A DNA stretch of 64,000 nucleotides, taken from Colletotrichum lupini (Eukaryota > Ascomycota > Sordariomycetes > Glomerellales > Glomerellaceae). The DNA lies in assembly GCF_023278565.1 (NCBI RefSeq), contig NC_064673.1:1054001-1118000 (forward strand). Direction: 5' to 3'. Below, piece after piece: positions 48,301 through 60,400 of the stretch (its first letter is position 1; the number at the start of each line of letters is the position of its first letter). The translations under genes were made by a program, and so were the position numbers. The notes beneath the pieces are model-generated. The model searched no databases. It saw only the letters and a program-made list of their open reading frames with translations, and had not been told where the DNA came from.

Positions 48301-51300
48301 CTCGGCCTCATTCGCAATATTGCCTATCCACCCAACGTATCCGTCCGCCCCCTTCGTGGTTCAGCACTTCAGTCGTGGTCCCCCGTATTGGCCTCGCCGC
48401 CGCTATTCCCGCCGCTCGAGAATCCCCACACCACTTTGACCTCCAGGACCCAACACCAATTTTCTAAAGACATCGTGAACCACATCTCGGTCTATTGCCG
48501 ACACGTGCTTAGTTCTCCGCGGTCGATATCTGCTCAGGACGGAGTATCGATGGGGCGAGCATCGTGAATAATACGACATGGCCCTTGTGCAACGTGGGCA
48601 GCACAATCGTCAGTAATCTTAAAGAGACTTTTTTTTTTCCCTCCACGCCTCGCCCATCTCATCCCATGGCCCTTGGCCATCCCGCTTTCCTTTCTCCAGG
48701 CCACCGAGATTAGCATCCCCCAGCCTGGTCCCGGCTTGTCCTCACCAACGACCCTGACTTGCAATTTCTGTGTGGGCGGACGCGGGGGGGGGGCGGTGAG
48801 GCAACGGAAGTGAGTGGTGGCTTGGTTCTTGATAAACCCCAAGCTTGTGCCACCATCCTCGTGTCTGATTGGTCCGCCACGTTCTTGGGAAGCTATTCAG
48901 GGAAGTAAAGAAAAAAAAGAGACGACGAAGGCAGACGAAGGAGAAGAAAAATGCAGGGGGAAAAGAGACCCCTCGTCACGCAATGTGCCGCCCAAGCCAC
49001 CTCGCCCATGGCACAATTGTCCCGGCTCTCCGCTCATCGCCAGTTTTTACCCCGTGGGAATGAAGGCACAACCTTGACCCGCGGGCGCCTGCATTTATTG
49101 GCAAGAAGGAAATCTGGGGGAAGATGTCGGCCCAAACAGAGACAATATTTCGTTTTCTTCTCCACGGGGAATCCCCAATCATGCCCTCAACTCACGAGTA
49201 TCAGCTGAGGAGAGAGGATGCCGGCATTTAATTCGCCTCAATCCCGACCGGGGGATCGTCCATGCCCCTTGCCGCGGTGCCAATCCAGGCCGCATCGTGG
49301 CATGGCCGCCATTGTCAGTCAGGCCTAAGCAAGGCGAAGCGCATACAGAGAAGAGACAAAGCCCAATAAGCTTGTTCGATGCTGTTCTTCCTCGCCCAAG
49401 CCGCAGTCCTCGTGTATCGTTGCTCGGAGCCTGCGGCAGGTCCTCAGGCGTCTATAGGTAGACCTATCTTTGTGCAGGTCGTATCACAGGGCGCAGGACA
49501 GCCTGTCCGAGCTGGCACGGTGCCGCGATTCGACTTCCTCAGCTCACCATGAGATGATGTCGGGACTGTAACCCCGCGGTGTGGGGGGCTCCTCGCTTCA
49601 TTGCGCTTGCACTGGTAAGACGATGAGAACTGTTGGCCAGCGGATGAGAGGCAGCCAGCAAATGGTGACTGTACCAACTCACAAGCGCCGCTTTGAGATG
49701 TAACTTTGCGGCCCAAGTCGAGATATCTGCTTTCTTGCCCATCGCCTCGTCGCCCTACTTTGCTCTTGCCTTGTCACTCAGAGGGCCGAGCAAAGCCCAG
49801 CGAGAGCGGCTCGTTTGAATCGCAATGTGTTGGCCCGTCTTTACGAGCGTCCTTGGATCGCAATTCCGAGCCCTTACCTCAACACCGGGGTCCCGGCGGG
49901 GGTGTGGGGGCCGCTGCTTCTTAGCTTCCCTCCTTCGAGATAAGAGTCTGGAGCGGTACCGGATCCCCAGTAGCCATTGCGCACATTGTCTCTCTTCACC
50001 ATGAAAGCCACCAGGCGTCCAAATCACCAGACACCCTACAAGAGAATTACCTCCACACAAGTTGATCTGCCTCACCGCAATACAACAATGTGAATGGGGC
50101 CTTGGTCATCCGGGCCGCCCAAGATGAGTCTCAAATCTCAAACCTCTCAGCCGACCCAGTCAAAGAATGAGGCCAACAAGAGAATCAGCATTCGTTGGTG
50201 CGATTCTCGACCTTGCAACCTTGTGTGTCTCGGTTGTCTCCTGTCACGACTCCGCAGCGCGTTAAGCGCGAGAAAAGAGCCTTGTCGCAGATGACTCAAA
50301 TTTCCGCATCGCATCGTGACTTCTTCAGCGCTCGTCAGCGCGAGACGTGATCTTCAATAGATAAGACGCATAGTATCCGTAATCGCTGGGGCTCTCTGGA
50401 CTCTCTTCGGCTTGGTTGTTGTTCCTCCACCCTGTGCATATGTTCACCGAGCACTAGGCTTGACACAGGGTAGGCGCTTCTGCGGTTCGGCAGCCCTCGG
50501 TAGTCACTGGCCGAGGACAACAGGCTCCGCTGGCCCTCGGCTCGCCTCTCGGTCTGCGAAAACGCAATGGTGTATGAAATTCCGCATCCCTTGGCTGTTG
50601 CGTAGTGAAGCCGCGCTCACCGAGTCACCAGCTATCGCCGCCGAGCTTCGGACCTTCGTCGGAATCATAACATTTGACTCTTTCCTTCTCAGGAGCAAGA
50701 TTCAGAAAGACTCTAGTCCCGCCTATGTTGTACCGTTGTTCCATGAGCCGCTATGTAGCGCTGGTTATGTTCCCAGCCTCGGGTTTCCGTTTTTGTCTTC
50801 GACGGATAAGCGGGAATGCATCCTCTCTAGCGACAGGAGAGGCGTCGCTCCTCCAGGATCCAGCATCGGAGAAGGGTGTCCTCGTTGCGGTAATTGCAAG
50901 ACCAAGGACCCCTCATTTAGCCAGAAAAGAGCCTCCCCCATAATCCAAATGGGACAGAACGTGGGGGCGTCGTGTCACCACAATCATCCGAAGCTCTGGT
51001 CCTAGGATATCGCCATCAAGCCACCAGGTCTCCCATTGGCGTCGCAAGACCTGTGATCTTCGAGCGGCGCCACATCCTCTGTTGCCTCCCTGCGCAGTAG
51101 CGCCAGGTCCGTAATTGCATGCGATAACCCCAGGTGCCACGGGCGCCCAGCTGGCCAGATTGTCGGCCGGGCGTTGAACTGCCTTTCCAGTTCAAACTTC
51201 CTTCTATCCAGGTGCCTACTCCGTACGGTCCCTCGGGCTGCGAGATGCGCTAAGCTCGATTCGGGAATTCCGGGGGAGACCCTTTTGACCATGTTCCCAA

Positions 51301-54300
51301 GATTTGGGGTACCCAGTGCTGTGAGATCTCTCATCCCCAGATTCTTTCTCCTCACCGGTGGATTGCTTGATTTTCGTCGGACGAGAGGCTCCGAGCCCGT
51401 GAGCCATGGCGTAAAGCATGCTCCGGTACGCCAAACATAGCATTGCTATCGCGATGTACCCGTGTGTAAACCGAGTCAGGCTGTTGATACTCGGGGCGCC
51501 TAGGCACTCTGTGATGGCATGGGTCGACAGAATGAGGTGATTCGTTTGATGGAAACAAATGTGTTTGGCAAGGGAAAACTGCCATGGAGTCGACACCTCC
51601 ACTATTGGATTTGTCAAACAGTTCCAACGCCCCATTGCTCTAGAAGTCCAAAGTCCAGAAATCTGTCGAATTTCTTCTCCCGCTACACACACCTCTATCC
51701 CGCACCCGGACTTCTCCACGTCTAGATCTGGCTGGCCGGTACGTCTGATTGCTGCGCTACTCGTATTTCCAGGGATGGCAAGATATCTAGGTATTCGCAG
51801 ACATGTCCACGGACGCCAAACCAAGCCCTCTCTGGCTGATTGGTTAGTCGTGCAGAATCCCGAATGTCGTGTATTGTTCCGTTCATTTTGACGAGCATTG
51901 ATAGCGTACTAGCGAATGGAAGTTGTCCAATCTACAAGCCAGGGTGCTCTGTCGAGTCGTGACTTTCTCAGGGGTATGAAAAAAACGGGAAGGCGCCAAT
52001 CTCGAGTCGGGTATCAGCTAGCAGGACGTCGACTCTGCCTGCGGCTCTTTGCTTCGTCCCCTTCCCCAGCATACCCAGCAAAGAGATAAAGCTTATGCAG
52101 TGGACAGATAGCTTTCACGGCTATCCTTGTTGATGTCGAGACCACAATTAAATTGATATGGTTTGCTCGTGAGTTCTCTCTGAGCATGTCGCCGAGGCTC
52201 GCCCGCAACTCAACATGGACTCTCGTCTTTGTCCTAGAAACAGCTTTCATATCTCGACCGCCATTGGAAAATGACCACTCCAATTTGCACATGTATCTGC
52301 ATAGCTTGCGTCGCCCTCCGGCCGGATTGGGACGCAATTGTGACATGCGAAGAATCTTACGCTCATCGCATGATTGTGGAGGCTTCCACCAAATATGTTC
52401 GAAATTTCCGATGGATCTCGCGGGGCTGCAACGACGAACTTGCATACCACGCATGTACCGCATGCGCGGGGGTTGCGAGACCTCTACATTTTTAACAGCG
52501 GCAACAATAGCAATAATGCATAGTCCTGGAGCTTGAGTTGCATCTTGCTTTGTATCGTCCTGTTGTATGAGACAGGCCCGTTGTTGTTCGCGCGGGGAGA
52601 ACCCCGCTGGCTGGTTCGCTGTTTCCACCGCGGGCGGACGCCCTCACTTGGGCGTTTCTGTTGTTGCTTTACAAACCTCCGTGTCTCGCTTGGACCGGGT
52701 TCATGACGGCTGAAAGATAAGACCTGCGAGTCCAGAGTCCGGGGCTATGAACTCGAAGAGTGCACTGGTTAAAACTCTGGACAAGCGTCGGAATGACTGG
52801 CTCTTGTAAGACTTCGCAATGCCGCCAGCGGGCGCATTATCGCTCAATTTTCTCGGGGGAACTGTGGGCTTCCGCAGTTGTCCCCAGAATCGATTGCGAG
52901 ACTCGCCCAGCATGAGTCAGTTGTTGCTTCCTGCGTTCGACGGTCGAGCGGAAATGAACCGAGCTCTTCAGAGACAGATTGGATCTGCCCATGCTTCCCC
53001 AGACTCCCCTTCACTTTGAACATCCCCGCAAAGTATGTACTTGGAGAGGCCAAGGCGGTAGCTCTTGAAGCTAGAATCCAAGGGCCAAGGGTCGTACCGG
53101 TATCATGTGCTTTCTGCCTTGGGTGAAGATTGACCCGAGTTTCTTTGCCGGGACACGCCTGTGTTTGAAACCAGCTTCCTGAAAAGGGCAATATCTGAAG
53201 GCGTGGGAATGAGCCGGGGATGGCGCTTCACTAGGGGGTTGATATACAGGGTATGTAGATAAGTGTGGAGAGAGAAGGGAGCACGCCCAGAGGTGTGAAA
53301 GTTGAACGTGGTGTGTTGATTTGGTTCCGAGTCCCAGTTTTCTGAGGGAGGTCGAGATCCCGAGATTCCCCGAAAGCACAAGCAAACAATTAAGCCAACT
53401 GCTCATCCCATGAAGCAGAGGTTTGGTTTGGTAATAGCTGGCGGCATGTGAGTGGCGCTTATGAAATCTCTGTTGTATCCTAGATGCCTTAGGTGAGATG
53501 CAAACAGACGAATCGACGGCACTGAGAGTCGTCCCTCAACGGAACATCGCCCAGGAGATTTTGAACCCTGGATTGCCCCTCGTTCCTATCACATGTGAAA
53601 GATAAGCAGATAGAGAGGGGGGTACCCCAGAAGCAATCTGTCCCCTTTCGCGAGAGAACAAACCTTAGCATGATGTCAGCGGTAAAGCTTGGAACCGCAT
53701 TCAGCAAGTTGGAGAAACGGTAACATTCTTCCACATGTAAATTCTGGAGAAGCGCGTACCTTGCATCGCACATGCAGAGGGGAAAGGGTCTGGCCAGAAT
53801 TGCCGTTCGAAAACGAGAGTTTGTTGGTGGCTGTTAGCCGCACCTGTAAGCGGGCGACTCCAGGCAATCTGAAGCGCCGTAGACTTGTAGCCCGAGCCCC
53901 AATATCGTCTCTCCACAAAATTTGTGGAATGAAAACCGCGGATGAGAGAAACTCCGCCTACCCTCCACGATCGACCCCAGGTCTCTTCACCTCGTGACGA
54001 GTGACCCCAGCAGCCACCAAGGGTCCTCATCAGCAATTTACCCCAGCCTGCAAGATGAACGACATGTGTGCGGTGTCAATGCCAGCGAAGGAATGAGGAT
54101 TCGTTGCCTCTGGGTCCTGGAATATAACGTGATCCGTCGACCCGAGCTCGGATATCGGGAAAGAGGAAGAGGTGAAGGTATTGTGGCTTACACTTCCACC
54201 TATGGCCCTTAGGCTGTGGGCATTGGCAGCTAAGGCGGTATGCTCTCCTAGTACGGAATACCATCATGCTTGACAGTTGGCAGCACCGTCGCCAGGTAGA

Positions 54301-55822
54301 CCCTTGAAGTCTATTGCATTGAGAAGTGTTGAGGCTCAGGCTTTAGGGCAATATTTAGCCGTGACTGTACGCATACATGTAAGGCACCTCGGGCCCTCGC
54401 TGTCGGGTATGTAGGACACATCTCTGATCTCCGCAAGGATCCTGCTGTGCATTCGTGAGAAGCCCGGCTTTTCTGGAGTTAGCCGTTCCGATTTCCGACC
54501 CGAGCAATGCCTATTCAACCGGTCAGTACGTAGTACGGAGTCAAATCCCGTTATCCGTACAAATACGAAGACTAGCTTTCCACTTCGCGGCCCGACTTAC
54601 ACGTAGTTGCGTTCACCTGAATACTTGGGGGTGGCCTCAAGTCGGAAATTTCCTCGGCCTGAGCATGTCAAACCCCGCAAACCCCAGGTTGGATCATGCC
54701 GTGATAGATGAAGGTTAATCCGAATTATTGAGCATAATTGAGCCAAAGCGATTGGGGGCTCTTTCCGGGGCATTTTCCCCGAACGAGTGCTACCATCAGC
54801 AGCGTTCTAGTCAACCCTTCTCATATTCAGGCACAGTGCCTGCCGGCAGTAGTAAGTGTCGATACCAGGATCGAATATGGTCCGGTAGGTGAAACCACGA
54901 GTGAAGAGAATCGAGCGCTAGGGTTACAGGCAATAACGAGTCTGAGGTAATACCAGACCAGAGAGCCCAAGCTCGCTAGACTTATCGGTCTGGAAAGATG
55001 TGAAACCGTAGGGGTCCTAGAACGTTCCGAGTCGCTGTGAAAATAGACTCGCGAAGCCGTCGATGAGGAATCGAGGAAAATGCATACGCAAAACGGCACG
55101 CTCGAGCAACGAACCCTGGCGGCCACGTTCCACCCGTTTGGCCCGGAAACACTGCCGTCAGTGCTGGCGATTCTTGTCGTCCGAAACTTGGCCAAGGCCC
55201 CGGAAAGGTCCTGAACGTTCCAGATGGTCGGTACCAGAAGGCTGCAAAAGCTGAGGCGGCTCGAATTAGACGTCTTGTCTTACTGAGTAGCATCGACGGA
55301 CTCAGGCGGCAACGAAGGATTCCCAATGGAAGGTATCTTGTGCCAATCGTTCGACTGGTACATGTTTCAAAAAGAAAGAGGTCCAGAAATCACGATAATT
55401 CTGGAGGTGTCGGTGCTTGATTGAAGCCGCTGGTCTGGCGGTCAAAGTCTTGAGGTTGGATGCGACTCGGTACGTCTACTCGACTGTGGTTTGAGGATCG
55501 CAGCGCAGCTCCTCATCGGAATGATGGAGGCTGGTCTTTTGTTCTTTGGGATTTAGTTTGGGTTGAAGTTGGAAAAACACCAAAAGATGATGTAAGATAT
55601 CTTGAAATAACGCAGGTAGACCTCGAGGTAGGCAACCTTTCATCGCACAGCAAGAAGGTGCGCAGATTCCCTCAGCCACATGTCTGCCAGCCACGGGTGT
55701 GGCTGATGACCTCATGTCGAACACGTGTGAGGTTCACAGACTCGTACTGTGCGACTTTTTCAACTTCACGCCTTCAATCGGGACATATCAAACCCCGTCA
55801 GGCAAGATTTGAGGTCCTAGCA
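45394..55822. other. Long intergenic region with no recognised gene
   Basis: The first part, up to about 46 kb, is the creA upstream region and contains GA-rich repeats at 45596-45664. The remaining 9-10 kb has balanced composition and only short open frames on both strands, with no domains that I recognise. A CAC/CAT-type triplet-rich patch lies near 47845-47890. A frame of 166 codons at 55460-55960 includes the first exon of the next gene and is probably its leader read through. No RNA genes are seen. Confidence 0.5.
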
Positions 55823-57442
55823 ATGGAGAAATACCACTCCATACATCAGGAGGATATCTCTAGCTTCGACCTCCCTTCCACACGCATGTATGACCCCGTC
55901 CTCCGACCATCACAGCTCCTAACAGAGTGCAGATCGATTGCCTACAGTGTCCGCCGCTGACGCACTGGAAGAATTAGATGGCGGTGTCGCTAAAAATGTC
56001 TCTACAGGTATTGGACGACTAGATGGGGCTCTCATATCTTCTTCATCTCTTCAGGCACCAGATCCGACAAGCGGGGGAGGCCTCCAGAGAGGACAGGTTA
56101 CGGAGATTTGGGGACCACCAGGCTCAGGCAAGACTGCCCTAGGGTGAGTTGCCATTATGCTGTCCTGCAGACGACGCCATGTAGCCATGACTGACCCATC
56201 AGCAAAGTATTCAACTGGTCGCCAATGCGCTATGCGAGAGGCATGGCGCTGTGTGGGTAGGTCGGTTCATCTAATACTACCATGCACGGGAAGACGACGA
56301 CGAGACTGACACACATATCAAAGATTGTGCGTATTCAGTTTGCGGCCATCGACTGAACGCGGTGATCGAGGCAGTGGAATCAACTCGGCCATCCAAAGAC
56401 CCCGAAGCGGTGAAATCGGCCACGAATCACTTTGCACACTATAGCTGCCCCAGCCTGCCTCACCTGATAGCACTTCTCTGCCGTCCTACGGCGGCGACAG
56501 TGCCAGCGAATTCGGCTGTGGTTGTGATAGACTCCTTATCAGCTTTGGTGAATCACGTTTTTCCTAAAGCGCCCGACGGTAGAAAAGATCAGTCGCGCGG
56601 TAAAGGTCAGTTGTCCTGGACCAGATCGAAGTTGTCTACTCATATTATGCAGGTCCAGGTCTATCAGCGAAGCGGCTGCAAGCTTTGCAGTATATTACCA
56701 GTGCCCTACAGAAACTAGCAGCAACACGCGACTGCGCAGTGGTGGTCCTGTCACAATGTGCAACCAAGATGCAGTTGGAACGGAGCGCGACATTGATTCC
56801 ATCCATTAATGCTGGGGTATGGGAACAGGGCATGTCGACGCGGGTAGTGCTGTTCAGAGACTGGGTATGGAAGGAAGAGCGACCGTGGTCTGTATGCTTC
56901 GCCGGTGTGCAGAAGCTAGACGGCAAGGCTGGGCCGGACATGATGCAGAGCGCAGCGGCGTTTAGAGTTGAGGCGGTCAGTATTTTCGTTGGGCAGTCAC
57001 GATTCCGGCATAATTTCGCAAAAGCGGAGTTTCCAAGGCAAGAGGTTATGTGGTTTGCTGACATGGCTCGTTATCGTGACAGACGGGCTTGGTTGGCGTG
57101 CAGTACGACACTAGCCAACCATCGGTGTTCCTTCCAACGGCTCCACGAGCGAAACGCAAGCTGGCAGAGGCTGGCCTCGAGGTGCCCGATAGCGAGGAAG
57201 ATGACGAAGAATACGGATGGGCACGAGAAGACGAGTCGGCGCTTCCCGGCCCGCCGCCGCAGTGGCAAGGCAGCGAAGACATCCTTCTGGGGACCCAGGC
57301 GGCCGAAAGCGAGGATGACCGGGGTAGCAACGGAGACGGCCACGGCGATGGCGGCGACGGTGATGACGAAGACGACGAGGCAGAAGATGTGGGTGAGGCA
57401 GCGACTAGCGGCCGAGATGACCAGGTTTTGGCCGAGCAGTAA
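55823..57442 (+). CDS. RAD51 paralogue (Rad55/Rad57-type recombination mediator)
   Basis: RecA/RAD51-family ATPases of this type assist Rad51 filament formation in homologous recombination. Six exons are proposed: 55823-55883, 55933-56143, 56208-56260, 56324-56605, 56653-56975 and 57083-57442. They total 1290 nt, coding for 429 aa. Walker A GPPGSGKT lies at about residues 81-88, preceded by GGGLQRGQVTEIW. GIQLVANALC follows, then AVWVD and Walker B AVVVIDSLSAL at about 173-183. After this come AKRLQALQYI and VVVLSQCATK. The C-terminal third ends in an Asp/Glu/Gly-rich tail with PDSEEDDEEYGWA and GDDEDDEAEDVGE. There is no N-terminal helix-hairpin-helix domain, as in Rad55. Introns 2-5 have standard GT-AG ends. 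Intron 1 keeps the frame only with a GC donor (GCATGT). Rad55, Rad57 and RAD51C/D/XRCC2-type assignments cannot be separated by eye. Confidence 0.88.
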
Positions 57443-60400
57443 AGAGGGATGGCGGAGAAGGGACCATGGTGGAAAATTTCCGGGTGAAGGACCGGAGCTT
57501 GGCCGACAGATAGGACGAGCATGAATCGATAATACGGTACGGAATGTGGTCCCTTGACGGCCTTCCCCTTGGCGGCCCTGGCAAAATCTCAGCCTAGGCT
57601 GCCCAGCCCCAGACTTTGACGAATTTGGAGACTGGTCATGAAAAAAATGAACCCAACCAGGAGCCAATTCCGAGACTGACGGAGTGTGTCATGTTACGAA
57701 TACTCAAGCTTCACAGTTGAGGGTGAGGCGAGAGGGAAAAGACAGAGGAAGGAAAAACTAGTGCAACTCCACCAAATATGACGGACGACCCGCCACAGGT
57801 AGAGATTCAGCGGTTAAGGACCGATAAGAAGCAATGGTCGGTCAAGAGCCGGGTCCACCGAGAGCATGAAAAGTCCATCGTCACCATCGGCCAAATGTCG
57901 GCTTGACGCGGACCGCTTGGAAGCACCAGCTCAGAGACACTTCCAGGGCTCAGGGGCAGAGATGGGGATAATAGGCCGTGGCTCGTCCGGGGCCCCGACC
58001 CCGACCTGGGCATCGTGGGGCCCACATGTTTGGTTGAGCCGCAGTGGCTGCGGTGCGGTAGCGCCCTTTGGGAAGTCGCAAGGAGACCCAGAGTGAGTTT
58101 GGGAGTGCGGAATGAGATGGAGCTGGCCGGCTAGGGAGTAGTGTGTGAGATCTGAGTGAGTGGGTGAGTGAGTTTAGTGAGTGAGCGAGCGAATGAGTCT
58201 AGATAAGTGTGTTGTCAAGGTGCTCCGGGCAAGTCCGGATGCAGCTGGCTCATCAAGGGGGACGAGGGAAAAAAAAAAAAAAAAAAAAAAAGAGGACCAT
58301 GATGGCTGAGGTGAGAAGGTGAGGTGGAGGGAGCCATTGGCTTACTCATCGGGGAGCGCGACTTTCCACTCTGAGATTCAGGATACTTATTTTTGCTGGG
58401 GAGGAGTGACGGGTTTTCGTGGGGGAATCTTTTTCTCCCGCCCCTTGAGAGCCCCGTTTCTTCTCGAAGGAAAAAATGGCGTCAGATCGAGGGACCCCAC
58501 ACGCTCTGCAGCGCCGGGCTCTGCAGTCCGCGGACACACTGGTCTCTCAAAGCTCGTCGAGGTAATTTTGTACCCTGTGCACATTGGTCACAGAGGAGGG
58601 TGCCAAGGTGTGCGCGCTGTTTGCTTGCGCTGGCTAAGCACCTCTGCAGAGCTCAGCTGCGCGCCAAGCGCTGCCAGGTTCCCATGAGCGCTGGCCTTCA
58701 GGGGGAGGTTACGGTGCCTATCCGCCGTATCATTGATATTCAGGGTCAATAGAGATGCACACAGGCTGGAGAGCTGGGTTTCTACGGGTCTCCTATCGGC
58801 CCTTGGACTCGGTGCTATTGGAAAGGTAAAGTATTTGCAGCAGAACTGTCACACAGGGTAGATTCCACATCGCTCGCTCTCGTCCCTTGCGTGGGTGTGC
58901 AGTACTGACGAGATGCCAAGCAAAACGGCCCTCAGCGGGCATGGTGGCAGGGTCAGGCACAGAGCCTACACAAGTATTTCTGGAGAAGAAGTGACTTTTG
59001 AGATTTTGTGGTAAACTCGAGTAAGGTGTTTTCCCCCGGTCGCATTCCACTCTCGCGACCATCTCGCGCTCCGTCAGAGCCTCTGGAGTAAAGTGTCCAG
59101 TAGGTAGGTATCTGAGGCGCCCCAGATCTTCCGAGCACGTTTTGCTACGTCCACGCCCCCTTTCGTGGTCCCTCCCGTCCACGGCATAAGGTACCTACCC
59201 TGCTTCCTGGTCCCTACAATGAACAAGTCACAGCCCTGCGACGGGTGATCCCCTGTCTCCCCTACTTCTTTTTTTTTTTCCCTCTCGCGCTGGCAGGTGA
59301 AAATTCCCTCTATGGAGACTGGAGTTCTGGAGTCTGAGGTACCTCATTTTCAACCCTCTGGTCTGTTTTTCAGCCTCTTGATTTTTTTAATGCCGCTGCG
59401 GATCCGCACCTAGTGTACCTTGCTTATCGACTCCAGACCGAAGTAGCCTCCTTCTCCACCCAATTAGGGTGACATAAGCCAGTGGATCTCTTCCCCGTCT
59501 GGAACCACTGGCATCGAGCATTGGGCATTGGCATTGGCATTGGTAGGTATTAGACCGGGCTTTTGTGAAGTTATTCCCACATGGCCCGGGCTGCAACTCA
59601 CGTATATTGTACGTACATCTTTCATTTATTATTCTCCGGCAGGCGCAGCAGGGTTCACCTTCACTATCGAGCCCGCACTGAGAATCTGCAATGGTTGGTT
59701 AGGTGTTTGTTATTCAACCCTGCAACGTACGGACCGAGTGAGATTTTTTTTGTGATTGTCTGGTAATGATGCCATTTCTAACCTTGGCTCTCACGCAATT
59801 ATTGGCATCAATTCGCTCTACAAGCCAAACGCGGTAATCCACAGCAAGTAAGCGGTCGAGCAATTAGATAATTCTGGAGGGTAGGTACAAGTTGCGTAAA
59901 GACCTGTCGCAATTGTGTATTGCACTTATGGCATCCATGGCATCGCTCCAATGCAAGGTGGCATACATACATACCATAGGCCCTCTGCGGTTGCATCACT
60001 GCTGGATTCAGTCACAAACTTGAACCGAAGCAAAAACCTGGCGTCGATGGGACGTTGAAGTTTGAACAGACGTCCAAATTGCACCTCGCGAGCCGCAAGT
60101 AATTCCCGCGTTCCCCGCCCTTTTGCCCCAGCCAGTCTTCCCTTCTCCGCTTGTTTTCTTTGCTCGTACGAATACAACATTGGAGTCCTAAGGCCATATT
60201 CCATCTTACGATCTTGCCGAAAATCGAGACATCAAACGCCAGGTAGCCCATCCAGATCCTAGGCCAACACCCACAGCCCCCAGATGCAGCGAGGTTCCAG
60301 CTTCAAGGTAGAATAGTAGGTGCGCCTATTCGTACAGAGGAGCAAATCCCAACCAAACTACTGCACAATGCCGTCCTTCCCCTTCCGCCGCCGCCGCAGC

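Noticed and set aside
55080..55420. Protein-like plus-strand frames upstream of the RAD51 paralogue (from an ATG at 55080)
   Set aside because: Two different frames over the same bases look equally plausible, and both are broken by stops. This shows how easily chance frames look real here.
55460..55822. N-terminal extension of the RAD51 paralogue (121 codons in frame)
   Set aside because: The extension has no RAD51-family features. The ATG at 55823 has a favourable context and gives the expected short N-terminus.
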